Numbered from the stretch's first letter, positions 6,135 to 14,750 are shown. The stretch: 19,025 bases of DNA from Bacillota bacterium (GCA_023416855.1 JAEZGU010000090.1:1-19025); one strand, 5' to 3'. Notes: generated from the letters alone by a model not told the origin. Numbers and translations are program-made.

Positions 6135-6749
6135 ATGAAAATACTATTTTGTAAGATATCTAGTATGAAATATTACAAAGGGGCTAGTGATAAGGATATA
6201 CCATATAATGGTGGCAGTTATGTTAAAGAAAATGGATATGGACATGAGGAGTTTAATTTTGAACCAGTAGAGTTTGATGATGGCAAATTCTATTGTCTTG
6301 GATTTGTGGAAACAAAATCTACATCAAAAATGAAAATCAATGATTTACATATTGAAAATATTTCAGGTTGTGAATTACTTAAAAAAGAAAAATTTGTTGA
6401 AGGTGTATTAGTTGTATGGTGTGCAACTACAGACCTAAATGAAACATCTGTTGTAGGTTGGTATAAAAATGCTACTGTTTTTCGTAAGTATGAAAGTGTA
6501 GAATTTGATACTGGTTATGTTCAAAACTATAACATTATTGCAGAAAAGGATAATTGTGTGTTACTACCTCAGGGTGTAAGGCATAGACATGCATGGGATG
6601 CACCTGTTGCAAAAAAACGGACCTATGGATTTGGACAATCTATGATATGGTATGCAAGGGAAGAAAAAGCAAAGGACTATATTCAAAAATTAGTAAAAAA
6701 TATTGATGAGTATGTAGGTGATAATTGGATTGATTTAGTTGTATCGTAA
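6135..6749 (+). CDS. Unknown 204-aa protein, first gene of the defence-like operon
   Basis: I cannot assign a function. The protein has a distinctive order of conserved-looking blocks: MKILFCKISSMKYYKG at the N-terminus, NGGSYVKENGYGHEEFNF (25-42), CLGFVET (54-60), VLVVWCATT (91-99), VVGWYKNATVFRKY (106-119), HAWDAPVAKKRTYGFGQSM (152-170) and IWYARE (171-176). From memory, a family with the same GGSYVxExGxGHExxNF, VVGWYKNATVYR and GxGQSxxWYA blocks occurs widely beside nuclease and restriction-type genes, sometimes fused to nucleases. The mixed beta strands with many aromatics would suit a small nucleic-acid or modified-base reader, but that is speculation. It lacks signal peptide and membrane segments. 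A nine-base consensus ribosome site AGGAGGTGA (6120-6128) precedes the ATG, and it begins the operon 43 bp ahead of the DUF6361-like gene. Confidence 0.75.
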   Translation: MKILFCKISSMKYYKGASDKDIPYNGGSYVKENGYGHEEFNFEPVEFDDGKFYCLGFVETKSTSKMKINDLHIENISGCELLKKEKFVEGVLVVWCATTDLNETSVVGWYKNATVFRKYESVEFDTGYVQNYNIIAEKDNCVLLPQGVRHRHAWDAPVAKKRTYGFGQSMIWYAREEKAKDYIQKLVKNIDEYVGDNWIDLVVS

Positions 6750-6792
6750 ATTAAATTTTTAAAAAATTTGACGAATGGGTGGGAGTATATGA

Positions 6793-8115
6793 ATGGGTAA
6801 CTTTAATTTAGCATGGACTAAATATTCACCTTTAGAAAATGAATCAAGCTTACAAGACCCTTTAGCCTTTGATTATTTTGCACAGATTCTCGGTAATGTT
6901 GTGTTGCCAAGTTTTACAACAAGGACATCAAGGGCAAGATATTATAGCATGGTTTGCTATGGGATATATATTTCTAAGAAATATTTGTCATTACAAGGCA
7001 AACCTTTTTTTGACAAAGATATATTAGAGATTTTTAAATTATATGAAAAGTATTGGGCAAGGGCAGTTGTGGAGTCATATGATGGAAAGTTATTTGAAAG
7101 AGACGGCAAGGAATTGGACTTTAGGGGCAAGAGAGGTGCTTTAAAGGCTCGCTCAGATGGAATGACATCACTTGGAAATGATTTTAAATTCTTGACACGT
7201 CAACTTGAACTGGGAGGCTTAGGTGCTTATAGGACAAGCTTGGAGGATCTTGGTTTAATTGATTATTCTTTAAACTTGACTCATAAGGGGGAAAAATTAG
7301 CTGAATTATTTGTTGACCGCCATATTTATGATAAATTGGTCTTAAAAGCAATTAATGAACAGAAAGTTATACAAAAAGAAGGAATGGGTTCGTTAAAATC
7401 ATTTGGTTATCATACATGTTTGGATGGTTTTGAATCTAATGATAATTATCATATAGATGAAAGAGAACAGCTTAGTCAATATATATTGGACAATCCTAAA
7501 AATTATAGTGCAATAAAAAATATATATAAGTGTTATGATTATGAAAATAACAATACTATGAAGACAATTGGAAATATAATAAATGTTAATAGTTCATCTG
7601 AGGAAGAAACGAAAGTGATAGAAGGATTTAATACAATTTTTACTTTTGAAATAATAGCAGTGATATTAAATAGGTTATGGTGTGCAATAATAAAAGCTGC
7701 AGAGGAAAGGTACGGAACAATATCAATTGCAGAATGTGCAGCTTCATGTAAAGAACTTTTAGACAATATTTTTTTAGATAAAATACTTAACCAGCTTGTT
7801 ACAAAAGCTAATTATAATACAATTTTAGGAAGTTTACATGGACAGTCTTTTTATAACGTAGTATCAAAATATACTAAACAAGAAAATATCAGCTATGAGA
7901 ATTTTTTAATAGATTTGATTCGGTATCATAATAATATAATGGAAAAGCGAAGCAGCGGAGCATGGGTAGTGATGGACGGAATGAATATTGTTGTCTTAAG
8001 CGGTTATGATTATCCTAAAAAGACTGAAGGACTATTGTATTTACATAATTATAAAATCCCAAACATAATAATGTTGATAAAAGATACAGGATGGAAGCCA
8101 AATGATGAAATATAA
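6793..8115 (+). CDS. DUF6361-like protein of the defence-like operon
   Basis: A 440-residue soluble protein. The N-terminus NLAWTKYSPLENE (5-17), then LGNVVLPSFTTRTSRARYYS (33-52), matches the way DUF6361 family proteins begin (a tryptophan near residue 8, then a P-x-x-x-T-x-T-x-RARY block). Later come a FLTRQLELGGLGAYRTSLEDLGLI region and a C-terminal block SGAWVVMDGMNIVVLSGYD. No nuclease or ATPase motif is visible. The biochemical role of DUF6361 is unknown to me; members occur beside PLD-type proteins and helicases in defence neighbourhoods. It overlaps the following PLD gene by 14 bp, so the two are translationally coupled. The ATG at 6793 is chosen because GGGTGGGAG (6778-6786) precedes it; the ATG at 6789 closes after three codons. 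Confidence 0.7.
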   Translation: MGNFNLAWTKYSPLENESSLQDPLAFDYFAQILGNVVLPSFTTRTSRARYYSMVCYGIYISKKYLSLQGKPFFDKDILEIFKLYEKYWARAVVESYDGKLFERDGKELDFRGKRGALKARSDGMTSLGNDFKFLTRQLELGGLGAYRTSLEDLGLIDYSLNLTHKGEKLAELFVDRHIYDKLVLKAINEQKVIQKEGMGSLKSFGYHTCLDGFESNDNYHIDEREQLSQYILDNPKNYSAIKNIYKCYDYENNNTMKTIGNIINVNSSSEEETKVIEGFNTIFTFEIIAVILNRLWCAIIKAAEERYGTISIAECAASCKELLDNIFLDKILNQLVTKANYNTILGSLHGQSFYNVVSKYTKQENISYENFLIDLIRYHNNIMEKRSSGAWVVMDGMNIVVLSGYDYPKKTEGLLYLHNYKIPNIIMLIKDTGWKPNDEI

Positions 8116-10024
8116 TGATTTTTTTGAGTTAATAGATAATTGTGGCAATCAACCAATTGCTGCATTGTTCATGACTTATGGTTTTGATGCTGAGCTATTT
8201 GAACATCATATTTTACCATCGTTTTTAGGTATAGTTGATGATCCTAATGAAAGTGAACTTAGATACAGATATCAAATCGCTTTAAAGCTTAAAGAAGTTC
8301 CAGTAGTTGTTATTTCTGATGCTAAACAATATAATGGAGGAAGGACTTTTCTTTATGATAATATTACAGTTTCAACTGAGACTTTTCATCCTAAATGTTA
8401 TATTTTATTGTTTAACAAATTCATGAGGGTTATCATATCATCGGGGAATCTGACAAGATCAGGATTATGTTATAATGCTGAACTGTTGTGGTATGAAGAT
8501 ATTTATTTAAATGAAAATAATACTTTATCTAAGGAGCTTCTTGATATAATTATATTTATGGAAGATAGATATAATTTAAGAAATATTGAAGCCATAAAAG
8601 AAATTAAAAGCTTTTTAATGAAGTCAAACTATACTGAGGGTTATCCTAAAATAACTGCCACATGTTTTAATGAAAATATATTTACAAAGGTTTTGCAGGA
8701 GATTAAAGAGAAAAAGTCAAGGTGCAAGACTGTTACTATAATGTCTCCATTTTATGAGAATGACAGGGAAAAAGCTTTTGATAGCTCTTTAATCATGTCA
8801 TTTTTGAACCTAATTAGATTAGAATACCCAAAATCAAAGATAAATGTATGTTTCCCTGCAGTCTACGACAAGGAGCAGGATAAGTTTTTAGTAAGTGTTC
8901 CGGAAAATGTATTTAAAGAATTATTAAATACCTTCAAAGATATTGGCTTTTACACTATTCCGAGAGAATGGAACAGGGAAGATAATGAAGAACCTATTGT
9001 AAGAACATTTCATGCCAAGCTTATATACGCAGAGTTAGAAAATGGTTATAATCTCTATTTAAGCGGTTCTGTTAACTTTACTAATAATGCTATGATGTCT
9101 AACTTAAATTATTTAAGAAATATGGAAGTTGGAGTAATAAATTATTCGAAAGCGAAATTGATTTTACCACAATGCACCAAGATTCCGTATAGTAAGCTCT
9201 TGATAGTTGAAAAAAATGAACATGAAAACATAATAAGCTGTTTTGTAGATATCGCAATCTTTGATGGGACAAACCTTACCATTCATATTAATATGAGTAA
9301 GGCAGTAGTTCCTTTTGAAATATACTATAATGACCGTAACATTAAAATAGTAAATAATGTTGAAAGTCAGATAGTTATTAAAAATTTTTCACTAAAAAAA
9401 CAGCAGGATATAAAAATCATGTGTCAAAATTTCAGTTTTTATGTACCTATTCTTATTCCTAATAAGGAAAACATTATCACTGAGGATTTTAAGATTTCCT
9501 TTGATATAAATATGAAAGATATTATTGATTACCTATCAGGTAGATATAAGAGTATGTCTGAACTGAAAAGAATCAAAGAAATTGTAAGTAGTGGTGACCT
9601 TTTCAAAGATAATATGACTATATTTTTCAGGCAAAATCTACTGAGGTTTTACAAAGCTCTTGATACATTAAGAAAAGGACTTGAAAAGCCATATTATACG
9701 GAATATGCATTTATCAATTTCATAAATGAACCCATTGGACTTAAAAACCTGATAAGTTTGATTTTGAAAGACTATAAAGAAAGCAATGAAAACAATAAAG
9801 ATTCAAATGATGAAGAGACTTTTTTATACCTCGTAGAAATTTGGAATGTTATAGAACATTTATCATATCAAGAGGACTGGGTTAATGAATATAATAAAAA
9901 GAATATTCTTAGTATTTTAATGGAAGAACCAAAGGAAATTATAAAGTCTATCACAGAATCAGCAACAGGAAATGTTAAGAAGCAGTATCAGGTATTACTT
10001 AAGGAATATGGATTGGTGGTGTGA
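8102..10024 (+). CDS. Phospholipase-D-fold protein with two HKD-type motifs, putative nuclease
   Basis: A 640-residue soluble protein. The N-terminal TYGFDAELFEHHILPSFLG (25-43) is typical of PLD-type anti-phage proteins. Two active-site half motifs of the phospholipase D superfamily are present: HPK (H96, K98) followed by SSGNLTRSG (113-121), and HAK (about H304, K306) followed by SGSVNFTNN (about 320-328). Each HxK...(G/S)xN half lacks the trailing Asp of the strict HKD form, as in Tdp1-like and nuclease members, so a DNA-cutting or DNA-processing role is more likely than lipid hydrolysis. No signal peptide. The C-terminal 250 residues are helical with no recognised domain. It overlaps the DUF6361-like gene by 14 bp and its stop overlaps a GTG at the head of the helicase gene, so the three are coupled. 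A DrmC-like job in a DISARM-like system is an inference. Confidence 0.85.
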   Translation: MMKYNDFFELIDNCGNQPIAALFMTYGFDAELFEHHILPSFLGIVDDPNESELRYRYQIALKLKEVPVVVISDAKQYNGGRTFLYDNITVSTETFHPKCYILLFNKFMRVIISSGNLTRSGLCYNAELLWYEDIYLNENNTLSKELLDIIIFMEDRYNLRNIEAIKEIKSFLMKSNYTEGYPKITATCFNENIFTKVLQEIKEKKSRCKTVTIMSPFYENDREKAFDSSLIMSFLNLIRLEYPKSKINVCFPAVYDKEQDKFLVSVPENVFKELLNTFKDIGFYTIPREWNREDNEEPIVRTFHAKLIYAELENGYNLYLSGSVNFTNNAMMSNLNYLRNMEVGVINYSKAKLILPQCTKIPYSKLLIVEKNEHENIISCFVDIAIFDGTNLTIHINMSKAVVPFEIYYNDRNIKIVNNVESQIVIKNFSLKKQQDIKIMCQNFSFYVPILIPNKENIITEDFKISFDINMKDIIDYLSGRYKSMSELKRIKEIVSSGDLFKDNMTIFFRQNLLRFYKALDTLRKGLEKPYYTEYAFINFINEPIGLKNLISLILKDYKESNENNKDSNDEETFLYLVEIWNVIEHLSYQEDWVNEYNKKNILSILMEEPKEIIKSITESATGNVKKQYQVLLKEYGLVV

Positions 10025-12849
10025 GTATGGATGTAAAGGAATTAAATAATATTTTTGATTTATCTAAAAAAACGGATTCAAAAACTGCATCATTACAAAC
10101 AAAGACCTGCGCTGCTTTAATAAACATGCTTGAAAACAGTCTTGGTATGATTTTAGGAGATGATGTAGGAATGGGAAAGACGTATGTTGCTATTGCTACA
10201 GCTGCATACTATTTGACTATGAATCCTGAAAAAATTATTATCATTATCACTCCAAGCTGGCAACTTAATGCTAAATGGTACAAAGAACTACATAAGTTCT
10301 TGGAGGTAAATTTAATAAATAAGAATTATCCATTTAGTTCTAATGATATACAAACTATTGAGAGAGGCACTTCATCATATATACATGAAATTAAGGAAAA
10401 ATCCAAGGCTGCTAAAATAATTATTATTCCTATAAATGTTTTTGTTTCTATGGGGTGGAAAAATGAGAAGAGCTTCTTTTTGTCATGTTGGTTCAAGCAT
10501 AGACGTTTATGGGGAACAACAAGAGAAAAGGTTTTGAAAGCATTAGGTGGAAATGAAAATATAAAAAGTCCTACTGACTTTTATGATATTGGCATTAGCT
10601 ATGAAGATATTGATGAATCCTGGTATGAGAACTTGGATAAGGCAAATATTTCGGGTAGAAGAATTGATGATAATACAGTTAGATATATATGGGAAGAATT
10701 GAAAGAGTTAAGATATAAAGCTATTAATTCAGTGTTGACTGATGCCTCGCTGCTTATATTAGATGAAGCACATAATATGAAAAACGAGAATACTGTGAGA
10801 AGACAATCTTTAGAGAGAGTAATATATAACAAATTCGATAAGGCAATATTTTTAACGGCTACTCCCTTTCAATTATCTGTTTCTGAATTGAAATCTGTAA
10901 TGAGATTATTTGAAGCTGGAAAATCTCCTGCGGAATTGAAACAAAAATTTAATCAAAATATTAATTCAATGTTTGCTGAGATGCAAAAGTATATTGCTTT
11001 AACAAATGAATTTCAACGTTTTGTTAGTGGCTTGACAGAAGCAGACAATTTTCTTCTTGAAAAAATGATATGTGGAGAAAATGTTGTAGGTATTAATGTT
11101 GATATTGAAGATACATATAAATTGTATTTGTCTGTATATGAGCAAAAGGTTAAATTAGAAAATGTAATGAAAAATGTCATAATTAGAAATGTGAAAAAGA
11201 AGGATAAATACAGAAATGAGGTTATTGGTGCGCTTAACAGTGATGAAAGAACAGGCATACCTTTATTTAATGATTCATTAATCCCTTTTGCCATGGCAGA
11301 AAAGGCTATTTTTGAATTAATGAAAAGAGGAGACCAAACATTCATTGCAAACGCAAAGCAAACATTTACTTCTTCCTACAGTTCCTCTGTAAACTCATCG
11401 TTATATAAGTTAGAAGATTTGCCTTCATTAAATGTCCTTAAAAAAATGGGTATTGAAAAGTTAGATCATCCAAAAATTAATAGTGTTGTTGATGAAGTCG
11501 TTGAAAATCTAAAGAACGGGAATAAAACATTAATCTTTTGTAATAGAATAAAAACTGTTGAAGAGCTTGAAAAAAGAATTTCCGAGCACCTTGATAAAAA
11601 CTATAATAAAGATATTAGAAGATTGTTTAAGGATAACTCAGAAAAGAGTTTTGAAAATTACTATAAAAGATTCTATAATAAGAATGATATTTCTTGGATT
11701 TTACTGCAGGAAAGTTATATTAATTCGATACTGATACCAGTAATAAAATTATGTGGGGGAAAAAGTAATATTCTACCAAAAGCTAAAGTTATACAAGATA
11801 GTGTTGAACGGTTGTTTTTACGATACAATAGAACTGTCAAGGCAAATTACATGTACTTGAAAAGAATAGTAGAGCACCTTGTTTTTAAAGACGTTTTATC
11901 TAAATTAAGATGGGAAAAAGTTGTTTATGATTTCTCAAAAGGTTTATTTGATACTGTAAATAATATTTTAAATGAGACTTATATTGAAAATGGAATTTTT
12001 TTAATTAATGACGATTTAGCCGATGATAAATTTAATGATGCTGATGATAATGAAATGAGAAATATTTCTATAGGTGTAATAAATAAAATTATTACATTTA
12101 GTGGATTATGGGATAGGTACTCAGATAAACTTAACATGTTAAAACCAAGTGAACGTTATAATTTAGTATCAGCTATGATTGGATTTTTGAGAGTTGACAA
12201 AAGGTTTTTGATTGAATTAAGAAGTAATATGGTTAAATATCCAAATAAAAGTGATAGTTTTTGTTTAAATAAAACATTTAGAAAAAGAAGCATACTTGAT
12301 TGGGAAAGTGCATATGGACGTTTTATAGATAAATATATAAGCACAGAATCGGAAACTGCAAGAAAAGAAATGATTTTAGGTTTAAAAAGCACAAAAATAG
12401 TAGATAAATGCACTGGTGAAACGACAAATGAGCGAAGAGAAAAAATTATGGCCGGATTCAATACTCCTTTTAATCCAAAGGTTCTTATTGCTACTTCAAC
12501 AATGTCTGAAGGAATTGATTTACAGGAAGAATGCAAAAGAGTTATTCATTATGATTTAGAATGGAATCCTGCATCTTTAGAACAGAGGGTAGGGAGAATT
12601 GACAGAATTAACAGTCTGATTTCCAAGCTTAAGTTAACAGATGAAAAGGAAACTATAGATGTATTTTATCCTTATATTAAAAACACTATTGATGAAAGTA
12701 TTTATAAAACTGTAAAGGATAGAGAAAAGTGGTTTAATTTAATCCTCGGCGGTACTCCTCAATGGGACACTTTTGATATAGACCCTGAAATAACAAATAT
12801 CTCTCCATATGTGTTTAAAAGAATTCAAATAGATTTGGGTGTTGAGTAG
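10021..12849 (+). CDS. SNF2/HepA-like DNA helicase or translocase
   Basis: Up to 942 residues. GTG at 10021 overlaps the previous stop by four bases; ATG at 10027 is an equally plausible start. RecA domain 1: LGDDVGMGKTYVAIAT (about 45-60, Walker A), LLILDEAHNMKNE (DEAH about 248-251) and FLTATPFQLS (about 278-287). RecA domain 2: KTLIFCNRIKTVEELEKRI (about 502-520), then, much later, IATSTMSEGIDLQ (about 823-835) and ASLEQRVGRIDRIN (about 850-863) with the arginine fingers. These are the motifs of the RapA/HepA and DISARM-type SNF2 helicases, which move along or remodel duplex DNA with ATP. About 280 residues with no recognised domain are inserted between motif IV and motif V. All catalytic motifs look intact. 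As last gene of the operon it probably supplies the motor that feeds the PLD protein. Confidence 0.88.
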   Translation: MSMDVKELNNIFDLSKKTDSKTASLQTKTCAALINMLENSLGMILGDDVGMGKTYVAIATAAYYLTMNPEKIIIIITPSWQLNAKWYKELHKFLEVNLINKNYPFSSNDIQTIERGTSSYIHEIKEKSKAAKIIIIPINVFVSMGWKNEKSFFLSCWFKHRRLWGTTREKVLKALGGNENIKSPTDFYDIGISYEDIDESWYENLDKANISGRRIDDNTVRYIWEELKELRYKAINSVLTDASLLILDEAHNMKNENTVRRQSLERVIYNKFDKAIFLTATPFQLSVSELKSVMRLFEAGKSPAELKQKFNQNINSMFAEMQKYIALTNEFQRFVSGLTEADNFLLEKMICGENVVGINVDIEDTYKLYLSVYEQKVKLENVMKNVIIRNVKKKDKYRNEVIGALNSDERTGIPLFNDSLIPFAMAEKAIFELMKRGDQTFIANAKQTFTSSYSSSVNSSLYKLEDLPSLNVLKKMGIEKLDHPKINSVVDEVVENLKNGNKTLIFCNRIKTVEELEKRISEHLDKNYNKDIRRLFKDNSEKSFENYYKRFYNKNDISWILLQESYINSILIPVIKLCGGKSNILPKAKVIQDSVERLFLRYNRTVKANYMYLKRIVEHLVFKDVLSKLRWEKVVYDFSKGLFDTVNNILNETYIENGIFLINDDLADDKFNDADDNEMRNISIGVINKIITFSGLWDRYSDKLNMLKPSERYNLVSAMIGFLRVDKRFLIELRSNMVKYPNKSDSFCLNKTFRKRSILDWESAYGRFIDKYISTESETARKEMILGLKSTKIVDKCTGETTNERREKIMAGFNTPFNPKVLIATSTMSEGIDLQEECKRVIHYDLEWNPASLEQRVGRIDRINSLISKLKLTDEKETIDVFYPYIKNTIDESIYKTVKDREKWFNLILGGTPQWDTFDIDPEITNISPYVFKRIQIDLGVE

Positions 12850-12873
12850 AACCTGCAATAGTTTGAGAAATAT

Positions 12874-13019
12874 ATAATTCTCTATTTGATTTTTATATAG
12901 AAATAATGTTTCCGGATGCCCCTACTAAAAGAGAAATAAAGCATATAAAAGAATTAGTAGTTAGTGAAATAACAAAAGACAGTATAACAGCTAAAGATAT
13001 GATTGATGTTATGTTGTAA
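12874..13019 (+). pseudogene. sfsA: Decayed 3' remnant of sfsA
   Basis: Three collinear pieces of sfsA survive: 12874-12902 matches 5545-5573 (27 of 29 bases), 12905-12960 matches 5636-5691 (49 of 56) and 12966-13019 matches 5847-5900 (48 of 54, including a 33-base exact run). About 62 and 155 bp are lost between the pieces. The last two pieces still share one frame, reading MFPDAPTKREIKHIKEL and then ITKDSITAKDM to a TAA aligned with the sfsA stop. The catalytic E-x-K segment is deleted, so it cannot be functional. It marks the right boundary of the accessory block. Confidence 0.9.
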
Positions 13020-13054
13020 ATGAACATAAATTAGAAATAGGACAAGGAGTGTAT

Positions 13055-13600
13055 ATGAGAATTTTAGTACTTACAGGAAGTCCACATTCAAATGGTACAA
13101 CCTCTTTACTTGCAGATGAATTTTGTGAAGGAGCTACACAATCAGGTCATGAAATTATTCGAATCGATACTGCAAAATTAAAAATAAATCCCTGCTTAGG
13201 ATGTGATCACTGTCGTAAAAATGCAGGCAAATGCGTGCATGAATATGATGATATGATTGAAGTAACTTTACAAATATTAAATGCAGATGTAGTTGTTTTA
13301 GTATCACCACTATATTATTTTGGCTTTACTTCACAATTAAAAAGGGTAATAGACAGGTTTTATTCTGTCAATGCATTACTTAGAGAAAGTCCTAAAAAAC
13401 TATACTTAATAGCTGCAGGTGCGGATACAGATGATTGGGCTATGGATGCAATCGAAGCACATTATAGAGCTTTATGCAAATATCTTCGTTGGCAAGAAGG
13501 TGGAACATTATTAGCATACGGTTTAGCAACTAAAGCAGATGCAGAAAATAGTGAATATAAAGTAATGGCGAGAAAATTGGGAAAAGAAGGACTAATATGA
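13055..13600 (+). CDS. Flavodoxin-family NAD(P)H-dependent oxidoreductase
   Basis: A 181-residue flavoprotein of the NADPH-dependent FMN reductase / iron-sulfur-flavoprotein-like group. GSPHSNGTTSLLADEF (8-23) is the FMN phosphate loop; SPLYYFGFTSQLKRVIDRFY (84-103) lines the flavin site. A cysteine cluster at C47, C50, C53 and C60 (CLGCDHC...C) resembles the [4Fe-4S] motif of Isf-like proteins, so the protein may bind both FMN and a cluster and pass electrons; the partner is unknown. The frame extends to a GTG at 13049, but AAGGAG at 13044-13049 points to ATG 13055. The gene overlaps the next by four bases (ATGA). It is the first gene to the right of the sfsA remnant, and no clear promoter is seen in the 35 bp between them. 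Confidence 0.88.
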   Translation: MRILVLTGSPHSNGTTSLLADEFCEGATQSGHEIIRIDTAKLKINPCLGCDHCRKNAGKCVHEYDDMIEVTLQILNADVVVLVSPLYYFGFTSQLKRVIDRFYSVNALLRESPKKLYLIAAGADTDDWAMDAIEAHYRALCKYLRWQEGGTLLAYGLATKADAENSEYKVMARKLGKEGLI

Positions 13601-14019
13601 TCAGAGAGTTTAATATAAATGAATTAGAAGAAGTTATGAAAATATGGCTTGATACAAACAGCAAGGCTCATGATTTTATCGATACAAGTTACTGGCAAAA
13701 TAATTATGAATTGGTAAAAAAGATGATGCCTAATGCAACAATATTTGTATATGAAGATAATAACACAATCATAGGTTTTATCGGATTGATGGACAACTAT
13801 ATCGCTGGAATATTTATTGATTCTAATAGTCAATCCAAAGGAATAGGGAAAGCATTACTTGATTTTGTCAAAAATAATAATTCAGAATTATTGTTGAAAG
13901 TTTATAAAAAGAATAATCGTGCAGTCAATTTTTATCTCAGAGAAGAATTTGTAGTTACACAAGAGCAAATAGATGAAGCTACTAATGAAGTAGAGCTTGT
14001 AATGAAATGGACAAAATAA
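13597..14019 (+). CDS. GNAT N-acetyltransferase (YiaC/YjaB-like)
   Basis: A 140-residue single-domain GNAT. The start overlaps the stop of the flavoprotein gene (ATGA), implying coupled translation. HDFIDTSYWQNNYELVKKMMP (about 26-46) is the N-terminal pattern of YiaC/YjaB-like acetyltransferases; IFIDSNSQSKGIGKALLDFV (about 71-90) is the acetyl-CoA motif A, and NNRAVNFYLREEFV (about 106-119) is the C-terminal motif. YiaC acts as a lysine acetyltransferase in E. coli; the substrate here is not known. It is the middle gene of a three-gene operon with the flavoprotein and the 2'-5' RNA ligase-like gene, which starts 21 bp later. Confidence 0.85.
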   Translation: MIREFNINELEEVMKIWLDTNSKAHDFIDTSYWQNNYELVKKMMPNATIFVYEDNNTIIGFIGLMDNYIAGIFIDSNSQSKGIGKALLDFVKNNNSELLLKVYKKNNRAVNFYLREEFVVTQEQIDEATNEVELVMKWTK

Positions 14020-14040
14020 ATATGTAGAGGAGATGCGGCT

Positions 14041-14556
14041 ATGGGATTTAGGACTATTATGATTTTTCCAGAGTTTGAGAATATTGATATCATAAATAAT
14101 ATTCGTAAGAAATATGACCCATTGGCAGAATTAGTATTACCACATATTACATTGGTTTTTCCTTTTGAAAGTGATATAACCAATGAGGAACTTAAATTAT
14201 ATTTGAAAGAGAGTTTAAGTAACCTACAACCATTCAAAATAGAATTAGGAGGGTTCAGTAAGCAGATAAATAGTTTCGGAAATTCTTTGTTTCTAAATGT
14301 AGTACAAGGTTTGGATGAAATTAAGAATATTCATAAAAGGTTATACAAAGGTAAACTAAAACAATTTGATGCAGGCTATGACTATGTTCCACATATAACG
14401 GTTGGAAATTTACCTTCCATTGATTTGCTTGATAAAGCATTTGACGATGTAAAAAACTATAATGATAAATTTATCACTGTAGTTAATAAGATATCAGTTG
14501 AAATGATTGGCGAGCACGAAGAATCAATTATTATAATAGAATATGAACTTAATTGA
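14041..14556 (+). CDS. 2'-5' RNA ligase-like / cyclic phosphodiesterase-fold protein
   Basis: A 171-residue member of the 2H phosphoesterase superfamily. Both signature motifs are present: HITLVF with H35 and T37, and HITVGN with H118 and T120, about 83 residues apart as expected. The enzymes of this family open or close 2'-5' or cyclic phosphodiester bonds in RNA or small nucleotides; clostridial members of this length are of unsettled substrate. Start supported by TAGAGGAG (14025-14032). It closes the operon, and a large-loop hairpin follows 8 bp after the stop. Confidence 0.88.
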   Translation: MGFRTIMIFPEFENIDIINNIRKKYDPLAELVLPHITLVFPFESDITNEELKLYLKESLSNLQPFKIELGGFSKQINSFGNSLFLNVVQGLDEIKNIHKRLYKGKLKQFDAGYDYVPHITVGNLPSIDLLDKAFDDVKNYNDKFITVVNKISVEMIGEHEESIIIIEYELN

Positions 14557-14564
14557 AAATTATA

Positions 14565-14606
14565 TTATAAGACTCCCTTAAAATATTAATTAATGGAGTC
14601 TTATAA
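14565..14606. terminator. Hairpin after the 2'-5' RNA ligase-like gene
   Basis: TTATAAGACTCC (14565-14576) pairs perfectly with GGAGTCTTATAA (14595-14606), with an 18-nt AT-rich loop that can pair further. No T tract follows on either strand, so it may be a transcript-end structure or a weak terminator serving both directions. Confidence 0.5.
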
Positions 14607-14651
14607 GAATTAATAGTATGAATTGCTTTATTCGAGTTAGAACAAAATTGT

Positions 14652-14750
14652 CTATTTCTTATATGCAATTGCATCGATTTGTACATGTAATCCATCTGGG
14701 CCACCAATATGTGCAAAATCTGTTTGTATTGTTTTTCTTGCTGGATACTG
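14652..14750 (-). pseudogene. 3' end of a RidA-family gene, remnant
   Basis: On the minus strand this reads YPARKTIQTDFAHIGGPDG followed by LHVQIDAIAYKK and a stop at 14652-14654. The block PAR...T.Q..F...GGPDG..VQIDAIA is the C-terminal signature of RidA/YjgF enamine deaminases. Everything upstream of the ligand arginine is missing: the frame passes straight into the AlkZ-like remnant, so the gene was truncated by a deletion and is not functional. Confidence 0.65.

Noticed and set aside
6750..6792. Terminator between the first and second genes of the defence-like operon
   Set aside because: The AAATTTTT/AAAAAATTT symmetry is pure A/T with no GC stem and a ribosome site follows directly, so read-through is expected.
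6135..12849. Assignment of the operon as canonical DISARM or Mokosh
   Set aside because: DISARM needs DrmA, DrmB and usually a methylase, none of which is visible. Mokosh pairs a different helicase type with PLD. Only the helicase-plus-PLD logic is shared.
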